From Salinarimonas chemoclinalis (GTDB taxonomy: Bacteria > Pseudomonadota > Alphaproteobacteria > Rhizobiales > Beijerinckiaceae), in NCBI RefSeq assembly GCF_041514305.1, contig NZ_JBGMWH010000004.1, forward strand, positions 186,001-250,000: a stretch of DNA of 64,000 nucleotides. The letters run 5' to 3'. The notes beneath the pieces were generated by a model. It was not told the origin of the DNA. It saw only the letters and a list, made by a program, of their open reading frames with translations, and did no database searches. Numbering within the stretch: the stretch's first letter is position 1; each line of letters starts with the position of its first letter. The position numbers and the translations under genes were made by a program. Below are positions 17,805 to 26,913 of this stretch, in pieces.

Positions 17805-19076
17805 ATGAGCGCGCTCCTCCTTCTCCTCCTCCTCCTGTTCACGGCCGGCGTGCCGATCGCGCTCGCGCTCGGCATCGCGCCGCTGCCGACGCTGATGGAC
17901 CGCAACATCCCCCTGATCGCCATCCCGCAGGTCATCTTCGAGAGCCTCGATTCCTTCGCGCTGATGGCGCTGCCGCTCTACGTGCTCGCGGGACGGCTGA
18001 TGCAGTTCGGCGGCATCGCCGAGCGCCTCGTTCATCTCGCGGTGTCGCTGGTGAGCTGGATGCCCGGCGGCCTCGGCGCCGCCGTCGTGCTCACCTCGAT
18101 GATGTTCGCGACGATCTCCGGCTCGTCCGCCGCCACGGCCGCGGCGATCGGCTCGATGCTGATCCCCGAGATGGAGCGCCAGCGCTACCCGCGCCCGTTC
18201 TCGGCGGCGACGACCGCGTCCTCGGGCGAGCTCGGCGTGATCCTTCCGCCCTCCGTGCCCATGGTGCTCTACGGCGTCATCGCCGGGGTCTCGATCGGCG
18301 ATCTCTTCATCGCGGGCTTCCTGCCCGGGCTGATGATCGGCCTCTCGCTCATCGTCGTCGTCTCCGTCACCGCCTGGGCGAAGGGCTACGGCACGCGCGT
18401 GCCCTTCTCGCCCGGCGTGTGGGCACCCGACGTCTGGCGGGCGCTGCGGCGCGCCGCGCTCTCGCTGATGATGCCCGTGATCATCCTGGGCGGCATCTTC
18501 GGCGGCGTGTTCACCGCCACCGAGGCCGCCGTCGTGGCCGTCGCCTACGCGCTGTTCCTCGGCGTCGTGGTCTACCGCAAGATCGCGCCGCGCGACCTGC
18601 CGCGGATCTTCGCCGATTCGGCGGTGACGTCGGCGGTCGTGATGATCATCGTCGCCTTCGCGGCGATGTTCGCCTTCTCGCTCAACGTCATCCGCGCACC
18701 GCAGACCATCGGCGCGGCACTGTCGAGCGTGTCGGAGAACCCCCTCGTCTTCCTGCTCCTCGTGAACCTGTTCCTCCTCGTCGTGGGCATGTTCATGGAG
18801 ACCTTCGCGGCGATCATCATCCTCGCCCCGATCCTCGCGCCGATCGCCCTCTCCTACGGCATCGACCCGGTGCATTTCGGGCTGATCATGATCGTCAACC
18901 TCGCCATCGGCATGGTGACCCCACCGGTCGGCGTGAACCTGTTCATCGCCTGCGGCATCGCACGCATCAGCATGGAAGAGCTGATGCGGCCTCTGGCGGT
19001 GTTCCTGGCCATCCTGGTCCTGAACCTGATGGTCATCACCTACGTCCCGGGCCTGTCGCTCGGGCTGTTGCGATAA
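17805..19076 (+). CDS. TRAP transporter large permease (DctM)
   Basis: 423 residues, about twelve hydrophobic segments. Family features include GVPIALALGIAPL near the start, the TISGSSAATAAAIGSMLIPEM region, the ILPPSVPMVLYG segment and VTPPVGVNLFIACGI near the end. It is the channel subunit of the TRAP system of which 17271 and 19105 encode the small subunit and binding protein. Six bases separate it from dctQ. Confidence 0.93.
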   Translation: MSALLLLLLLLFTAGVPIALALGIAPLPTLMDRNIPLIAIPQVIFESLDSFALMALPLYVLAGRLMQFGGIAERLVHLAVSLVSWMPGGLGAAVVLTSMMFATISGSSAATAAAIGSMLIPEMERQRYPRPFSAATTASSGELGVILPPSVPMVLYGVIAGVSIGDLFIAGFLPGLMIGLSLIVVVSVTAWAKGYGTRVPFSPGVWAPDVWRALRRAALSLMMPVIILGGIFGGVFTATEAAVVAVAYALFLGVVVYRKIAPRDLPRIFADSAVTSAVVMIIVAFAAMFAFSLNVIRAPQTIGAALSSVSENPLVFLLLVNLFLLVVGMFMETFAAIIILAPILAPIALSYGIDPVHFGLIMIVNLAIGMVTPPVGVNLFIACGIARISMEELMRPLAVFLAILVLNLMVITYVPGLSLGLLR

Positions 19077-19104
19077 TACCGACAACGACCCTCCGGAGGA
19101 CCAG

Positions 19105-20085
19105 ATGAAGACTTCGACGACGTTCGCGGCCGGTCTCCTCGCGGCGACGCTCGCCGCGGCACCCGCCGCCGCCCAGGACTACCAGATGACGCTCGCGCAC
19201 GTCCTCTCGGACCAGAGCGCCTACCAGGTCATCCTCACCCGCTTCGGCGAGCTGGTCGAGGAGCGGACCGACGGCCGCATCGCGGTCGAGGTGCTCTGCT
19301 GCGCGCAGGCGGGCAACGAGACCCGCGCCATCCAGGCGATCCGCACGGGCGTTCTCACCGGCGGCTTCGTCGGCGGCTCCTCGCTCGAGAACGTGGTGCC
19401 CGCCTACCGCGTGCTGTCCCTGCCCTACGTCTTCTCCGGCTCCGACGAGGCCTACGAGATCCTCAACGGCGAGACCGGGCGCGAGATGCTCGACCTGCTC
19501 GGCGACTACGGCATGTACGGGCTCGGCTGGGGCGCGATCTTCGAGCGCTCGGTGGGCTCGCGCACGCCGGTGACGAGCGTCGAGGACCTGCAGGGCCTCA
19601 AGATCCGCGTGCTGCCGACGCCGGGCTTCGTCGAGGCCTACAAGGCGATGGGCACCCAGCCGACGCCGATGGCCTACGGCGAGCTGTTCATGGCGCTGCA
19701 GAACGGCGTCGTCGACGCGCTGGAGATCTCCCCCGACTCGATCGTCGCCGACAAGTTCGTCGAGGTGGTGCAGCACTACACCCTCACCAAGGCGCACCAG
19801 TCGACGACGGTCTTCGTCCTCTCGGACGCGTTCTGGAGCGACCTGCCCGACGACCTGAAGGCGACCGTGCAGGAGGCGGCACTCGAGGCCATCGCCCACG
19901 GCGTCGAGGCCCATCGCGAGCTCAACCGCGCCGGCCTGGAGACGGTGCGCGAGATGGGCATCACCGTCACCGAGCCCGATCTCGCGCCCTTCGCCGAGGC
20001 GGCGCGTCCGTCCTGGGACGTGATCCTGGCCGACGCGCCCGAGGCGCGCGCGCTGCTCGAGACGATCCAGGCGGCCCGGCAGTAA
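19105..20085 (+). CDS. TRAP transporter substrate-binding protein (DctP)
   Basis: 326 residues. Sec signal peptide, MKTSTTFAAGLLAATLAAAPAAAQ minus its ends, cleaved near residue 24. DctP-family features: LAHVLSD near the N-terminus, DLQGLKIRV with the arginine that usually binds the substrate carboxylate, and FMALQNGVVDALE. The genes run Q-M-P, with the binding protein last. GGAGG at 19095-19099 gives it a stronger ribosome site than its neighbours. It ends the 8.1-20.1 kb run; a hairpin follows. Confidence 0.92.
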   Translation: MKTSTTFAAGLLAATLAAAPAAAQDYQMTLAHVLSDQSAYQVILTRFGELVEERTDGRIAVEVLCCAQAGNETRAIQAIRTGVLTGGFVGGSSLENVVPAYRVLSLPYVFSGSDEAYEILNGETGREMLDLLGDYGMYGLGWGAIFERSVGSRTPVTSVEDLQGLKIRVLPTPGFVEAYKAMGTQPTPMAYGELFMALQNGVVDALEISPDSIVADKFVEVVQHYTLTKAHQSTTVFVLSDAFWSDLPDDLKATVQEAALEAIAHGVEAHRELNRAGLETVREMGITVTEPDLAPFAEAARPSWDVILADAPEARALLETIQAARQ

Positions 20086-20100
20086 GCCGCGGCACGACTC

Positions 20101-20124
20101 GAGGCGGCGGGCTCACGCCGCCTC
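20101..20124. terminator. Hairpin between convergent genes
   Basis: Perfect inverted repeat GAGGCGGC (20101-20108) and GCCGCCTC (20117-20124) with an 8-base loop. It lies 15 bases after the TRAP binding protein stop and overlaps the last codons of the minus-strand flavoprotein. No T run is present on either side, as is common in GC-rich genomes. It could slow or end transcription from the left and structures the 3' end of the gene on the right. Confidence 0.5.
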
Positions 20125-21249
20125 GGCACCCGGCGCGAAGGCGGAGACGTCGATGCCGCTCTCGCGGCCGAGGATCATGTCGGTGACGAGCCGCGCGGCG
20201 ATCGGCCCCGCGGTGAACCCCATCCACGGGAAGATCGCCATGTAGAAGCCCGGCACGCCGGGGGGCTCGCCCAGGATCGGGCGCCAGTCCGCCGTGCCGT
20301 TGACCAGCGCCGGCCAGGTCCGCACGACCCGCGCCTGCGCGACGCCGGGCACGACCTTCTCGGCGACCGCGAGGTTCGCCGCCAGCGAGCGCGGCGAGAC
20401 GGAGAGGCGGCCTCGGGCGTCGCACCGCGCCGGCCAGCCGCCGCCGATCAGGAGAGAGCCGACCGGTGCCTGCTTGAGGCTGAGCCTGTCGCCGGCGCTG
20501 TAGAGGAGGTGGCGCACCAGCGGCGCGACGGGCTCGGTCACCGTGACCTGGATCGGATGCGCCTCGAGGGCGAGCGCGACGCCGGCCATCGAGGCCACGA
20601 CCGTCGCCTCGGCACCCGCCGCGTTGACGATCCGCCGTGCCCGCACGAGGCCGGCGGTCGTGGCCAGCGTGAACCCGACGCGCTCGCGCTTGATGCCCGC
20701 GACGGCGACGAAGCGCTGGATTCGCGCGCCGAGCCGCTCCGCGGCCTGCGCGAAGGCGGGGGTCGCGAGCAGCGGGTTCGCCTTGCCCTCGATCGGGCAG
20801 AAGGCGCCGCCGATCATCGCGTCCGAGACGTAGGGGGCGAGCCGGCGCAGGTCGTCGCGCCCCAGGATCTCCACGGGAAGGCCGTGCGCGCGCTCGATCT
20901 CCGCCTTGCGCACGACCGCACGCATCTCGTCGTCCGTCCGCGCCACGAGGAGACCGCCGGGCGTCGACACGTCGAGCGCGACTCCGAGCTCGGCCTCCAT
21001 CGCGCGCCAGAGCGCGATGCCCTCCATCATGATCGGGATCGTCGGCGCGAAGCCCCGCGCCCAGGCCTCGCCGTTCTCGACGAACGGGGCGTGCGGAATC
21101 TGGGCGTGGATCGAGCCGGCGTTCGAGCCCGACGCCTTGGTGTTGAGGTCCTCGCGCTCGAGCAGGAGAACCTCGACACCCTCCTTCGCCAGGAAGTAGG
21201 CGCTCGCGGCGCCGGCGAGCCCGCCTCCCACGATGACGACATCGATCAC
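20113..21249 (-). CDS. FAD-dependent oxidoreductase, DadA/opine oxidase B/hydroxyproline dehydrogenase-like
   Basis: 378 residues, DAO superfamily. GTG start behind GGAGGG. FAD motif VVIVGGGLAGAASAYFLAKEG at 4-24; SGSNAGSIHAQ and GGGWPAR match the family of small catalytic subunits that work with an HcnB/OoxA-like electron-transfer partner. Such a partner is encoded at 25174-26907 under the same kind of operator. Known family reactions are oxidation of D-amino acids, opines, glycine (to cyanide) or cis-4-hydroxy-D-proline. Divergently transcribed from the DapA-family gene across operator site B. A paralogue sits at 6665-7834. Confidence 0.87.
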   Translation of the reverse strand: MIDVVIVGGGLAGAASAYFLAKEGVEVLLLEREDLNTKASGSNAGSIHAQIPHAPFVENGEAWARGFAPTIPIMMEGIALWRAMEAELGVALDVSTPGGLLVARTDDEMRAVVRKAEIERAHGLPVEILGRDDLRRLAPYVSDAMIGGAFCPIEGKANPLLATPAFAQAAERLGARIQRFVAVAGIKRERVGFTLATTAGLVRARRIVNAAGAEATVVASMAGVALALEAHPIQVTVTEPVAPLVRHLLYSAGDRLSLKQAPVGSLLIGGGWPARCDARGRLSVSPRSLAANLAVAEKVVPGVAQARVVRTWPALVNGTADWRPILGEPPGVPGFYMAIFPWMGFTAGPIAARLVTDMILGRESGIDVSAFAPGAEAA

Positions 21250-21277
21250 GCGAGACCCTCCGAATTGGCGCGGATGC

Positions 21278-21307
21278 TTTACACCATTCTGTGCGCCATG
21301 GTAACAA
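21278..21307 (-). promoter_or_regulatory. Candidate sigma-70 promoter of the minus-strand flavoprotein gene
   Basis: Read on the minus strand: TTGTTA (21307-21302) as -35, 18 bases, then TGTAAA (21283-21278) as -10, preceded by TGG which would make an extended -10. Each hexamer matches 4 of 6 consensus positions. The -35 lies inside operator site B, so a protein bound there would block RNA polymerase. Prediction only. Confidence 0.4.
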
Positions 21308-21315
21308 GTGTTCGC
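21291..21315 (+). promoter_or_regulatory. Shared operator, site B (three half-sites)
   Basis: Half-sites GTGCGC (21291), GGTAAC (21300) and GTTCGC (21310), with the 3- and 4-base gaps of the other sites. The middle half is the weakest match. It lies in the divergent gap, 41 bases from the flavoprotein start and 132 bases from the DapA-family start, so it may serve both. Confidence 0.6.
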
Positions 21316-21447
21316 AGAACGAACCGGCTCCGAACCCCTCGGGCGTCTCGCTCATCGCGCACTTCGCCCCTGCCGGCAAGCGCCCGGACGAGCGCGAGAC
21401 CCCACCCCGATCCCCCCACGGCACGCCGGCGAAACGAGGATGAGGAC

Positions 21448-22395
21448 ATGCCCAAGGCCTTCCGCGGCAGCTACACCGTCTCGATCACGCCCTTCACCCC
21501 GGACGGGAGCGCCGTCGACCTCGAGGCGCAGAAGCGCTTCCTGGATTGGCAGATCGCCGAGGGCGTGCCCGGCGTGATCGTGCTCGGCACCACGGGCGAG
21601 TTCCTCACCGTCACCGACGAGGAGCGCCGCGCCCTCGTCGCCACCACCGTGGAGCACGTCGCGGGGCGCATGGACGTGCTGGTCGGCACGGCCGACGCGC
21701 ACACGCCCAACGCCGTGCGCTATTCGCGCGAGGCCGAGGAGCTCGGCGCCGACGGGCTGATGATCATCCCGCCCTACTACTACACCCCCACCGAGGACGA
21801 GATCTTCGGCTACTACAAGGCGATCTGCGAGGCGGTGTCCCTGCCGATCATGCTCTACAACAACCCCGTCACCTCCAACGTCGACATGTCGGCGAAGCTG
21901 GTCGGGCGCCTCACCCGCGCCTTCGAGCAGATTCGCTACATCAAGGAGGCGAGCATGGACGTGGCGCGCGTCTACGACATCGTCGAGGAGACGGACGGCG
22001 TCATGAACGTCTTCGCCGGCGAGCGCATCTTCGAGAGCTACAGCCTGGGCGCCGTGGGCTACGTCAACCCCTACGGCAACTACATCCCCCGCGCGTCGCA
22101 CCGCATCTGGGACTTCCTGGTCGAAGGCCGGCTCGAGGACGCCAAGCGCATCCAGCGGCTGATCACCGAGTTCGATCACATCATCGCGGAAGGCCATCCC
22201 ACCTACGGCCATCAGTGCTATTCGAAGGCGCTCGCCGCCGCGCGGGGCTACCCCGTGGGCGACGTGCGCGCGCCGCTCACCACCTTCGCCCGGCTCGGCG
22301 CGGAGGGACGCGAGCGGCTCGAGCGCATCCTCGCGGTGATCGCGCGCCTCGACGCGCTGATGCTGGAGCTGGACGGACGGATGGCGGCCGAGTGA
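21448..22395 (+). CDS. DapA-family lyase/deaminase
   Basis: 315 residues. GTTGE at 47-51, tyrosine Y137 in MLYNNPV and Schiff-base lysine K166 in RYIKEAS show an intact class I aldolase-type site. The enzyme that deaminates 1-pyrroline-4-hydroxy-2-carboxylate in hydroxyproline catabolism (HypD/LhpC) belongs to this family. With the flavoprotein, the opine-oxidase-like fusion and the aldehyde dehydrogenase under the same operator, that is a reasonable hypothesis, but no proline racemase-like epimerase is seen. ATG chosen behind GAGGATGAGG. One-base overlap with the next gene. Confidence 0.82.
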   Translation: MPKAFRGSYTVSITPFTPDGSAVDLEAQKRFLDWQIAEGVPGVIVLGTTGEFLTVTDEERRALVATTVEHVAGRMDVLVGTADAHTPNAVRYSREAEELGADGLMIIPPYYYTPTEDEIFGYYKAICEAVSLPIMLYNNPVTSNVDMSAKLVGRLTRAFEQIRYIKEASMDVARVYDIVEETDGVMNVFAGERIFESYSLGAVGYVNPYGNYIPRASHRIWDFLVEGRLEDAKRIQRLITEFDHIIAEGHPTYGHQCYSKALAAARGYPVGDVRAPLTTFARLGAEGRERLERILAVIARLDALMLELDGRMAAE

Positions 22396-23525
22396 TGACG
22401 ACACCTCTCCTCTTCACGCCCTTCGAAATCCGGGGCGTGCGCTTCGAGAATCGCATCGTCGTCTCGCCGATGTGCCAGTACCTGGCGGTGGAGGGGCGCA
22501 TCCAGGACTGGCATCGCGGCCATCATGCGCGCTTCGCGCTCGGCGGCGTCGGCGCCGCGATCGTCGAAGCGACGGGCGTCACCCGCGAGGGGCGCATCAC
22601 CTGGGGCTGCACGGGTCTCTACGACGACGCCCACGTGCCGGGCATGCGCGAGATCGTCGAGATCTACCACGCGCAGGGCGCGCTCGCCGGCGTGCAGATC
22701 GGGCACGCCGGCCGCAAGGCGTCCACCGCGCGGCCCTGGGAGGGCGCAGGCCCGCTCGAGCCGGGCGGGCCCGAGCCCGCCTGGGAGACGATCGCGCCGA
22801 GCGCGATTCCCGCGCGCCCGGGCTGGCACACGCCCCGGGCCATGGAGGCCGCGGATTTCGATCACGTGCGCGAGGGCTTCCGCGCGGCGACGCACCGCGC
22901 GCTCGCCGCCGGCTTCGACTTCGTCGAGATCCACGGCGCGCACGGCTATCTGCTGCACACCTTCTTCTCCGCGCTCGCCAACACGCGCACGGACGCCTAT
23001 GGCGGCGACCTCGCCGGGCGCATGCGCCTCCTCCTGGAGGTGGCGGAGATCGTCCGCTCGGTCTGGCCCGAGGAGAAGCCCGTCTTCTACCGCGCCACCG
23101 CCACCGACGACGCCGAGGGCGGCATCACCCTCGACGACACGATCGCGCTCGCCCGCGCGCTGAAGGCGCGCGGCGTCGACGTGATGGACTGCTCGTCGGG
23201 AGGCATCGTCACCGGCGTCGCCAACGCGCAGCCGGCGGCGGCGCCCGCGCCGGGCCATCAGGTCCACCTCGCCGCCGGGGTGCGCCGGGGCGCGGACATG
23301 GCGACGATGGCGGTGGGCCTCATCGTCGATCCGCACCAGGCGGAGGCGATCCTCCAGGCGGGGGACGCCGACCTGATCGCCATCGCCCGCGAGCTGATGG
23401 CGGATCCGAACTGGCCTCTGCGCGCCGCGAAGGCGCTCGGCGTGGAGGACCCCTACGCCGTCCTCCCCGCGCCCTACGCCTTCTACCTGCGCCGGCGCGG
23501 GGAGGTCTCCCGTCAGCGCACGTAG
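22395..23525 (+). CDS. NADH:flavin oxidoreductase (old yellow enzyme family, YqjM-like)
   Basis: 376 residues, one-domain FMN barrel. SPMCQY at 24-29 holds the FMN-tuning cysteine C27 of the YqjM branch; EIHGAHGYLLHTFF and NTRTDAYGG are family motifs, the first carrying the substrate-binding His. Members reduce activated C=C bonds or, in larger fused forms, demethylate N-methyl amino acids. The extra domains of demethylases are absent here. Co-transcribed with the DapA-family gene. Its end overlaps the convergent SDR by 13 bases. Confidence 0.88.
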   Translation: MTTPLLFTPFEIRGVRFENRIVVSPMCQYLAVEGRIQDWHRGHHARFALGGVGAAIVEATGVTREGRITWGCTGLYDDAHVPGMREIVEIYHAQGALAGVQIGHAGRKASTARPWEGAGPLEPGGPEPAWETIAPSAIPARPGWHTPRAMEAADFDHVREGFRAATHRALAAGFDFVEIHGAHGYLLHTFFSALANTRTDAYGGDLAGRMRLLLEVAEIVRSVWPEEKPVFYRATATDDAEGGITLDDTIALARALKARGVDVMDCSSGGIVTGVANAQPAAAPAPGHQVHLAAGVRRGADMATMAVGLIVDPHQAEAILQAGDADLIAIARELMADPNWPLRAAKALGVEDPYAVLPAPYAFYLRRRGEVSRQRT

Positions 23526-24280
23526 GATGCGCCGTTGACGTCGAGCGTCGCGCCCGAGAGATGGCGCGACGCGCCCGTCGCGAGGAAGGCGACGAGGTTC
23601 GCGATATCCTCCGGCGGCACCCACTCGCCCATGGCGAGCCCCGCCGTCACCGGCGCCTCGCCGCCCATCGCGGCGGCGAAGTCCTCCGACATCTTGGTGC
23701 GCACGACGCCGGGCGCGACGACGTAGACGAGGATGTTCTCCTTGGCGCAGGCCCGCGCCAGCGTGTGCGAGGCCGCCTTGATCGCCGCCTTCGAGGCGGC
23801 GTAGGCGATGTGGTCGGCATTGGTGGAGCCGCGCTGCGCCGCCCAGCTCGAGATCGTCACGATCGTGCCCCCGCCAGCGTCGCGATAATGCGCGACCGCG
23901 TGCTTGAGGAGGCGCGCGGGCGCGAGCACGTTGATCGCGAGCGTGCGCGCCCACGTCTCGTCCCAGGCGTCCATGTCGGCATCGATACCGCCGCCCGACA
24001 GCATCACGGCGGCGTTGTTGACCAGCACGTCGATCCGCCCGCGCCAGGCCAGCGCCTCGCGGAAGAGCCCGTCGGCGCTCGCGGGATCCGAGAAGTCCGC
24101 CTGCAGGAGCAGCCGGCGCTCCGCGGGAATCTCCGCGGTGGCCGCCTCCGCGCCGGCGCGATCGCCGCCGTAATGGGCGATCACGTGCGCGCCGGCGGCA
24201 CCGAGCGCCTTCGCGGTGGCGGCGCCGATCCCCTTGGCCGCGCCGGTGAGCAGGATGGTCTTGTTCGTCAGGTCGAGCAT
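23513..24280 (-). CDS. Short-chain dehydrogenase/reductase
   Basis: 255 residues. TGAAKGIGAATA cofactor loop near 13-24, NNAAV in place of NNAG, catalytic S in TISSW, YxxxK as YAASKAA, and a DVNGASYVR ending where DGG is usual. Classical NAD(P)-dependent alcohol/carbonyl enzyme. It is the second gene of a two-SDR minus-strand operon (37 bases after the first) under operator site C and collides with the convergent old yellow enzyme gene. Confidence 0.87.
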   Translation of the reverse strand: MLDLTNKTILLTGAAKGIGAATAKALGAAGAHVIAHYGGDRAGAEAATAEIPAERRLLLQADFSDPASADGLFREALAWRGRIDVLVNNAAVMLSGGGIDADMDAWDETWARTLAINVLAPARLLKHAVAHYRDAGGGTIVTISSWAAQRGSTNADHIAYAASKAAIKAASHTLARACAKENILVYVVAPGVVRTKMSEDFAAAMGGEAPVTAGLAMGEWVPPEDIANLVAFLATGASRHLSGATLDVNGASYVR

Positions 24281-24316
24281 GGGGTTCGTCTCTGGGATCG
24301 GGTTCTGCGTGCGGGT

Positions 24317-25063
24317 TCAGGAAAGGCCGCCGTCGACGGGGACGAGCTGGCCGGTGACGGCGCGGGAGAGGTCGCTCGCGAGCACGAGCGCGGTGTCGGC
24401 GACGTCGTCCTCGGTGGCGATGCGGCGCAGATGCGTCGCGCCGGCCAGCGCGGCGAGCTCGTCGCCGGGATCGGCGCCGGACGCCGCCGCGCGGGCGTCG
24501 ATGCGGGCCAGCAGGGCGTCGGTCGCGACCGGCCCCGGGCCGATGGCGTTGACCCTGATGCCATAGCGCCCGAGATCGGCGGCGGCCGCGCGCACGACGC
24601 CGAGCACGGCGTGCTTCGTCGCCGTGTAGAGCGCCTGGCGGGGATGCGCGCGCCGCGCGTTGAGGGAGGCCATCACCACGATGGCGCCGCCCCGCGCCTT
24701 CATCAGAGGCACTGCGTGCTTGAGCGTCGCGGCCACGCCCCGCACGTTGACCGCGAAGACCCGGTCCCACTCGTCGAGGTCGAGGTGCTCCGTCTCCCGC
24801 CAGGGCGGCACGAGCCCGGCATTGGCGACGACGACGTCGAGGCGGCCGAGGCGCCGGCGGGCCTCCGCGAAGGCGGCGGCGAGCGCGTCCTCGTCGGTGA
24901 CGTCGGCCGCCGTGGCGCGCCAGCCTTCCGGCATCGGGTCGCTCGGCGCCGCACGGTCGACGCCGACGCCGCGGGCGCCCTCGGCCGCGAAGCGCCGTGC
25001 GATGGCGAGGCCGAGCCCGGCCCCGGTGACGAGGGCGGTGCGGCCCTCGAGCATCTTGACCAT
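24317..25063 (-). CDS. Short-chain dehydrogenase/reductase
   Basis: 248 residues. Cofactor loop TGAGLGLAIA, NAGLV, S in VVMASLN, YTATKHA and a VDGGLS ending make it a classical SDR. Start set at ATG 25063, since AGGAG lies 7 bases before it; the ATG at 25078 would leave almost no leader after operator site C, but is possible. First gene of the SDR pair, divergent from the FAD/2Fe-2S fusion gene. Confidence 0.85.
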   Translation of the reverse strand: MVKMLEGRTALVTGAGLGLAIARRFAAEGARGVGVDRAAPSDPMPEGWRATAADVTDEDALAAAFAEARRRLGRLDVVVANAGLVPPWRETEHLDLDEWDRVFAVNVRGVAATLKHAVPLMKARGGAIVVMASLNARRAHPRQALYTATKHAVLGVVRAAAADLGRYGIRVNAIGPGPVATDALLARIDARAAASGADPGDELAALAGATHLRRIATEDDVADTALVLASDLSRAVTGQLVPVDGGLS

Positions 25064-25082
25064 CGCGAGGCTCCTCATTTAT

Positions 25083-25107
25083 CCGTACGTTCGTACGCAT
25101 AGCGTAC
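25083..25107 (-). promoter_or_regulatory. Shared operator, site C (three half-sites)
   Basis: Read on the minus strand: GTACGC (25107-25102), GCGTAC (25098-25093) and GTACGG (25088-25083), the cleanest three-half-site example, with gaps of 3 and 4 bases. The palindrome part is CGTAC-N4-GTACG. It sits 19 bases before the minus-strand SDR start and 66 bases before the plus-strand fusion gene, so it can control both. Confidence 0.7.
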
Positions 25108-25173
25108 AAATCGCGTCTCCGGAAGGAACCGCGCCGCGATTTCTCCCCAACCCCGCATCCGCGCGAGCGAGCG

Positions 25174-26907
25174 ATGACCCGAGCCCCCCTCGAAGACGGC
25201 GCCATCACCTTCGAGGGCGCGCCCGTCCCCGCGCGACGGGGCGAGACGATCGCCGCCGCCCTCGCCCGGGCCGGAATCGTCGCGTTCCGCGAGACCAGGA
25301 CGGGCGCCGAGCGCGGCATCCATTGCGGCATGGGCGTGTGCCAGGACTGCCTCGTCACCGTCGACGGCCGCGCCAACCAGCGCGCCTGCATGACGAAGGT
25401 GACGGGCGCGCACGACGTGCGCCGACAATCGGCCCTAGCGGACACGACCCGGGCCCCCGCCGCCTCGGCGCCCGCTCACCTCGCCGAGCGCACGCCGGCG
25501 GTCTGCGTCGTCGGCGCCGGCGCCGGCGGGCTCTGCGCCGCGATCGCCGCCGCGGAAGCGGGTGCCGAGGTCCTCGTCCTCGACGAGCGCCCGAAGGCCG
25601 GCGGGCAGTACTACAAGCAGCGCGCCGACGCCCTCGCCGGACTCGACGAGCCGGCGCCCGATGCGCAGGCCGAGGCCGGGCGGGCGCTGATCCGCCGGGC
25701 GCTCGACGCCGGCGTGACGATCCTCTCCGAGGTGCTGGTCTGGGGCGCCTTCGAGCCGCTGGAGCTCGCCTGCACCACGCCCGACGGCCCGCTCCTGGTG
25801 CGCCCGCGCAAGCTGATCGTCGCCGCCGGCGCCTACGAGCGCGCCTTTCCCGTACCGGGCTGGACGCTTCCGGGGGTGATGACGACCGGCGCGGCGCAGA
25901 CGCTGCTGCGCAGCTACGAGGTCGTGGCCGGCGCGCGCATCCTCGTCGCCGGCAACGGACCCTTGAACCTGCAGGTCGCGATCGAGCTCGCCCGCGCCGG
26001 CGCGCGGGTCGTCGGCGTGGTGGAGGCCGCGCCCGCGCCCGGCCTGTCGCGGCTGCCGGCGCTCGCGCGGATGGCCATGGCCGACCCGCGCCTCGTGCGC
26101 GACGGGCTCTCCTACGTCCTCGCCGCGCGCCGGCTCGGCGTGCCGATCCTGAACGGGCGGGTCCTCACCGCGATCGCGCGCGGCCCGAACGGGCTCGTCG
26201 CCACCTCCGCGCCGCTCGACGCGCTCGAGACCGGCGCGCGGATCGTGCACGACGCCGTGGACATCGTGTGCGTCAACCACGGCTTCCTGCCCGCGAACGA
26301 GATCGCGCGCACGCTCGGCGCCAGCCATGCCTGGGACGGCGCGCGGCACATGCTCGTCACCGAGCGCGACCGCGATTGCCGCACGACGGTCCCGAATCTC
26401 TTCGCGGTCGGCGATTGCTGCGGATTGGGCGGCGCGCCCGCCGCCCGCGAGGAGGGGACCCTCGCCGGCCTCGCCGCGGCGCGGGAGCTCGGCTACGCGG
26501 CGCCCGACGACGCCGGCGCCGCCGCCCGCGGGCGCCTCGCACGCCACCGCGCCTTCCAGGGCGCCCTTTGGGATCTCTACCGCGCGCCGCTCCCGTCCGG
26601 CGGGCTGCCGGAGGCCGACACGCATCTGTGCCGCTGCGAGGAGGTGAGCGCGGGGGAGGTCGATGCGGCGATCGCCGCCGGAAGCGCGTCCATCGGCGAC
26701 GTCAAGCGGCGTACCCGCGCGGGCATGGGCCGCTGCCAGGGCCGCTACTGCGCGCCGCTCGTCGCGGAGCGCGTCGCGCGCGCGACGAACGAGCCGCTCG
26801 GCGAGCTGTCGTTCTTCGCGCCGCGCGTGCCCTTCAAGCCGGTGTCGATCGCGGAACTCGCCGGCGAGCCCGAGGGCGTGCCGGAGGAGGCCCGCGAGGG
26901 CGCCTGA
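25174..26907 (+). CDS. 2Fe-2S ferredoxin/FAD-NAD oxidoreductase/BFD fusion (HcnA+HcnB or OoxA type)
   Basis: 577 residues with three parts. Residues 1-85 are a small 2Fe-2S domain with C51, C56, C59 and C72. Residues 108-450 are a pyridine-nucleotide-disulfide-type flavoprotein with GAGAGG at 114-119 and a second Rossmann motif LVAGNGPLN near 257. Residues 480-530 form a BFD-like iron-sulfur site with C486, C488, C521 and C526. In opine oxidases, HcnABC and bacterial hydroxyproline dehydrogenases these parts are one or two separate subunits that hand electrons from a DadA-like subunit to the respiratory chain. Here they are one chain, with the probable partner at 20113-21249. Confidence 0.88.
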   Translation: MTRAPLEDGAITFEGAPVPARRGETIAAALARAGIVAFRETRTGAERGIHCGMGVCQDCLVTVDGRANQRACMTKVTGAHDVRRQSALADTTRAPAASAPAHLAERTPAVCVVGAGAGGLCAAIAAAEAGAEVLVLDERPKAGGQYYKQRADALAGLDEPAPDAQAEAGRALIRRALDAGVTILSEVLVWGAFEPLELACTTPDGPLLVRPRKLIVAAGAYERAFPVPGWTLPGVMTTGAAQTLLRSYEVVAGARILVAGNGPLNLQVAIELARAGARVVGVVEAAPAPGLSRLPALARMAMADPRLVRDGLSYVLAARRLGVPILNGRVLTAIARGPNGLVATSAPLDALETGARIVHDAVDIVCVNHGFLPANEIARTLGASHAWDGARHMLVTERDRDCRTTVPNLFAVGDCCGLGGAPAAREEGTLAGLAAARELGYAAPDDAGAAARGRLARHRAFQGALWDLYRAPLPSGGLPEADTHLCRCEEVSAGEVDAAIAAGSASIGDVKRRTRAGMGRCQGRYCAPLVAERVARATNEPLGELSFFAPRVPFKPVSIAELAGEPEGVPEEAREGA

Positions 26908-26913
26908 CCGGCC

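Noticed and set aside
22248..25445. Very long open frame (over 1000 codons) on the minus strand
   Set aside because: It is the opposite-strand or out-of-frame shadow of the old yellow enzyme, two SDRs and fusion gene; its translation is Arg/Ala/Gly-rich with no domain. The same applies to other long overlapping frames in this GC-rich sequence.
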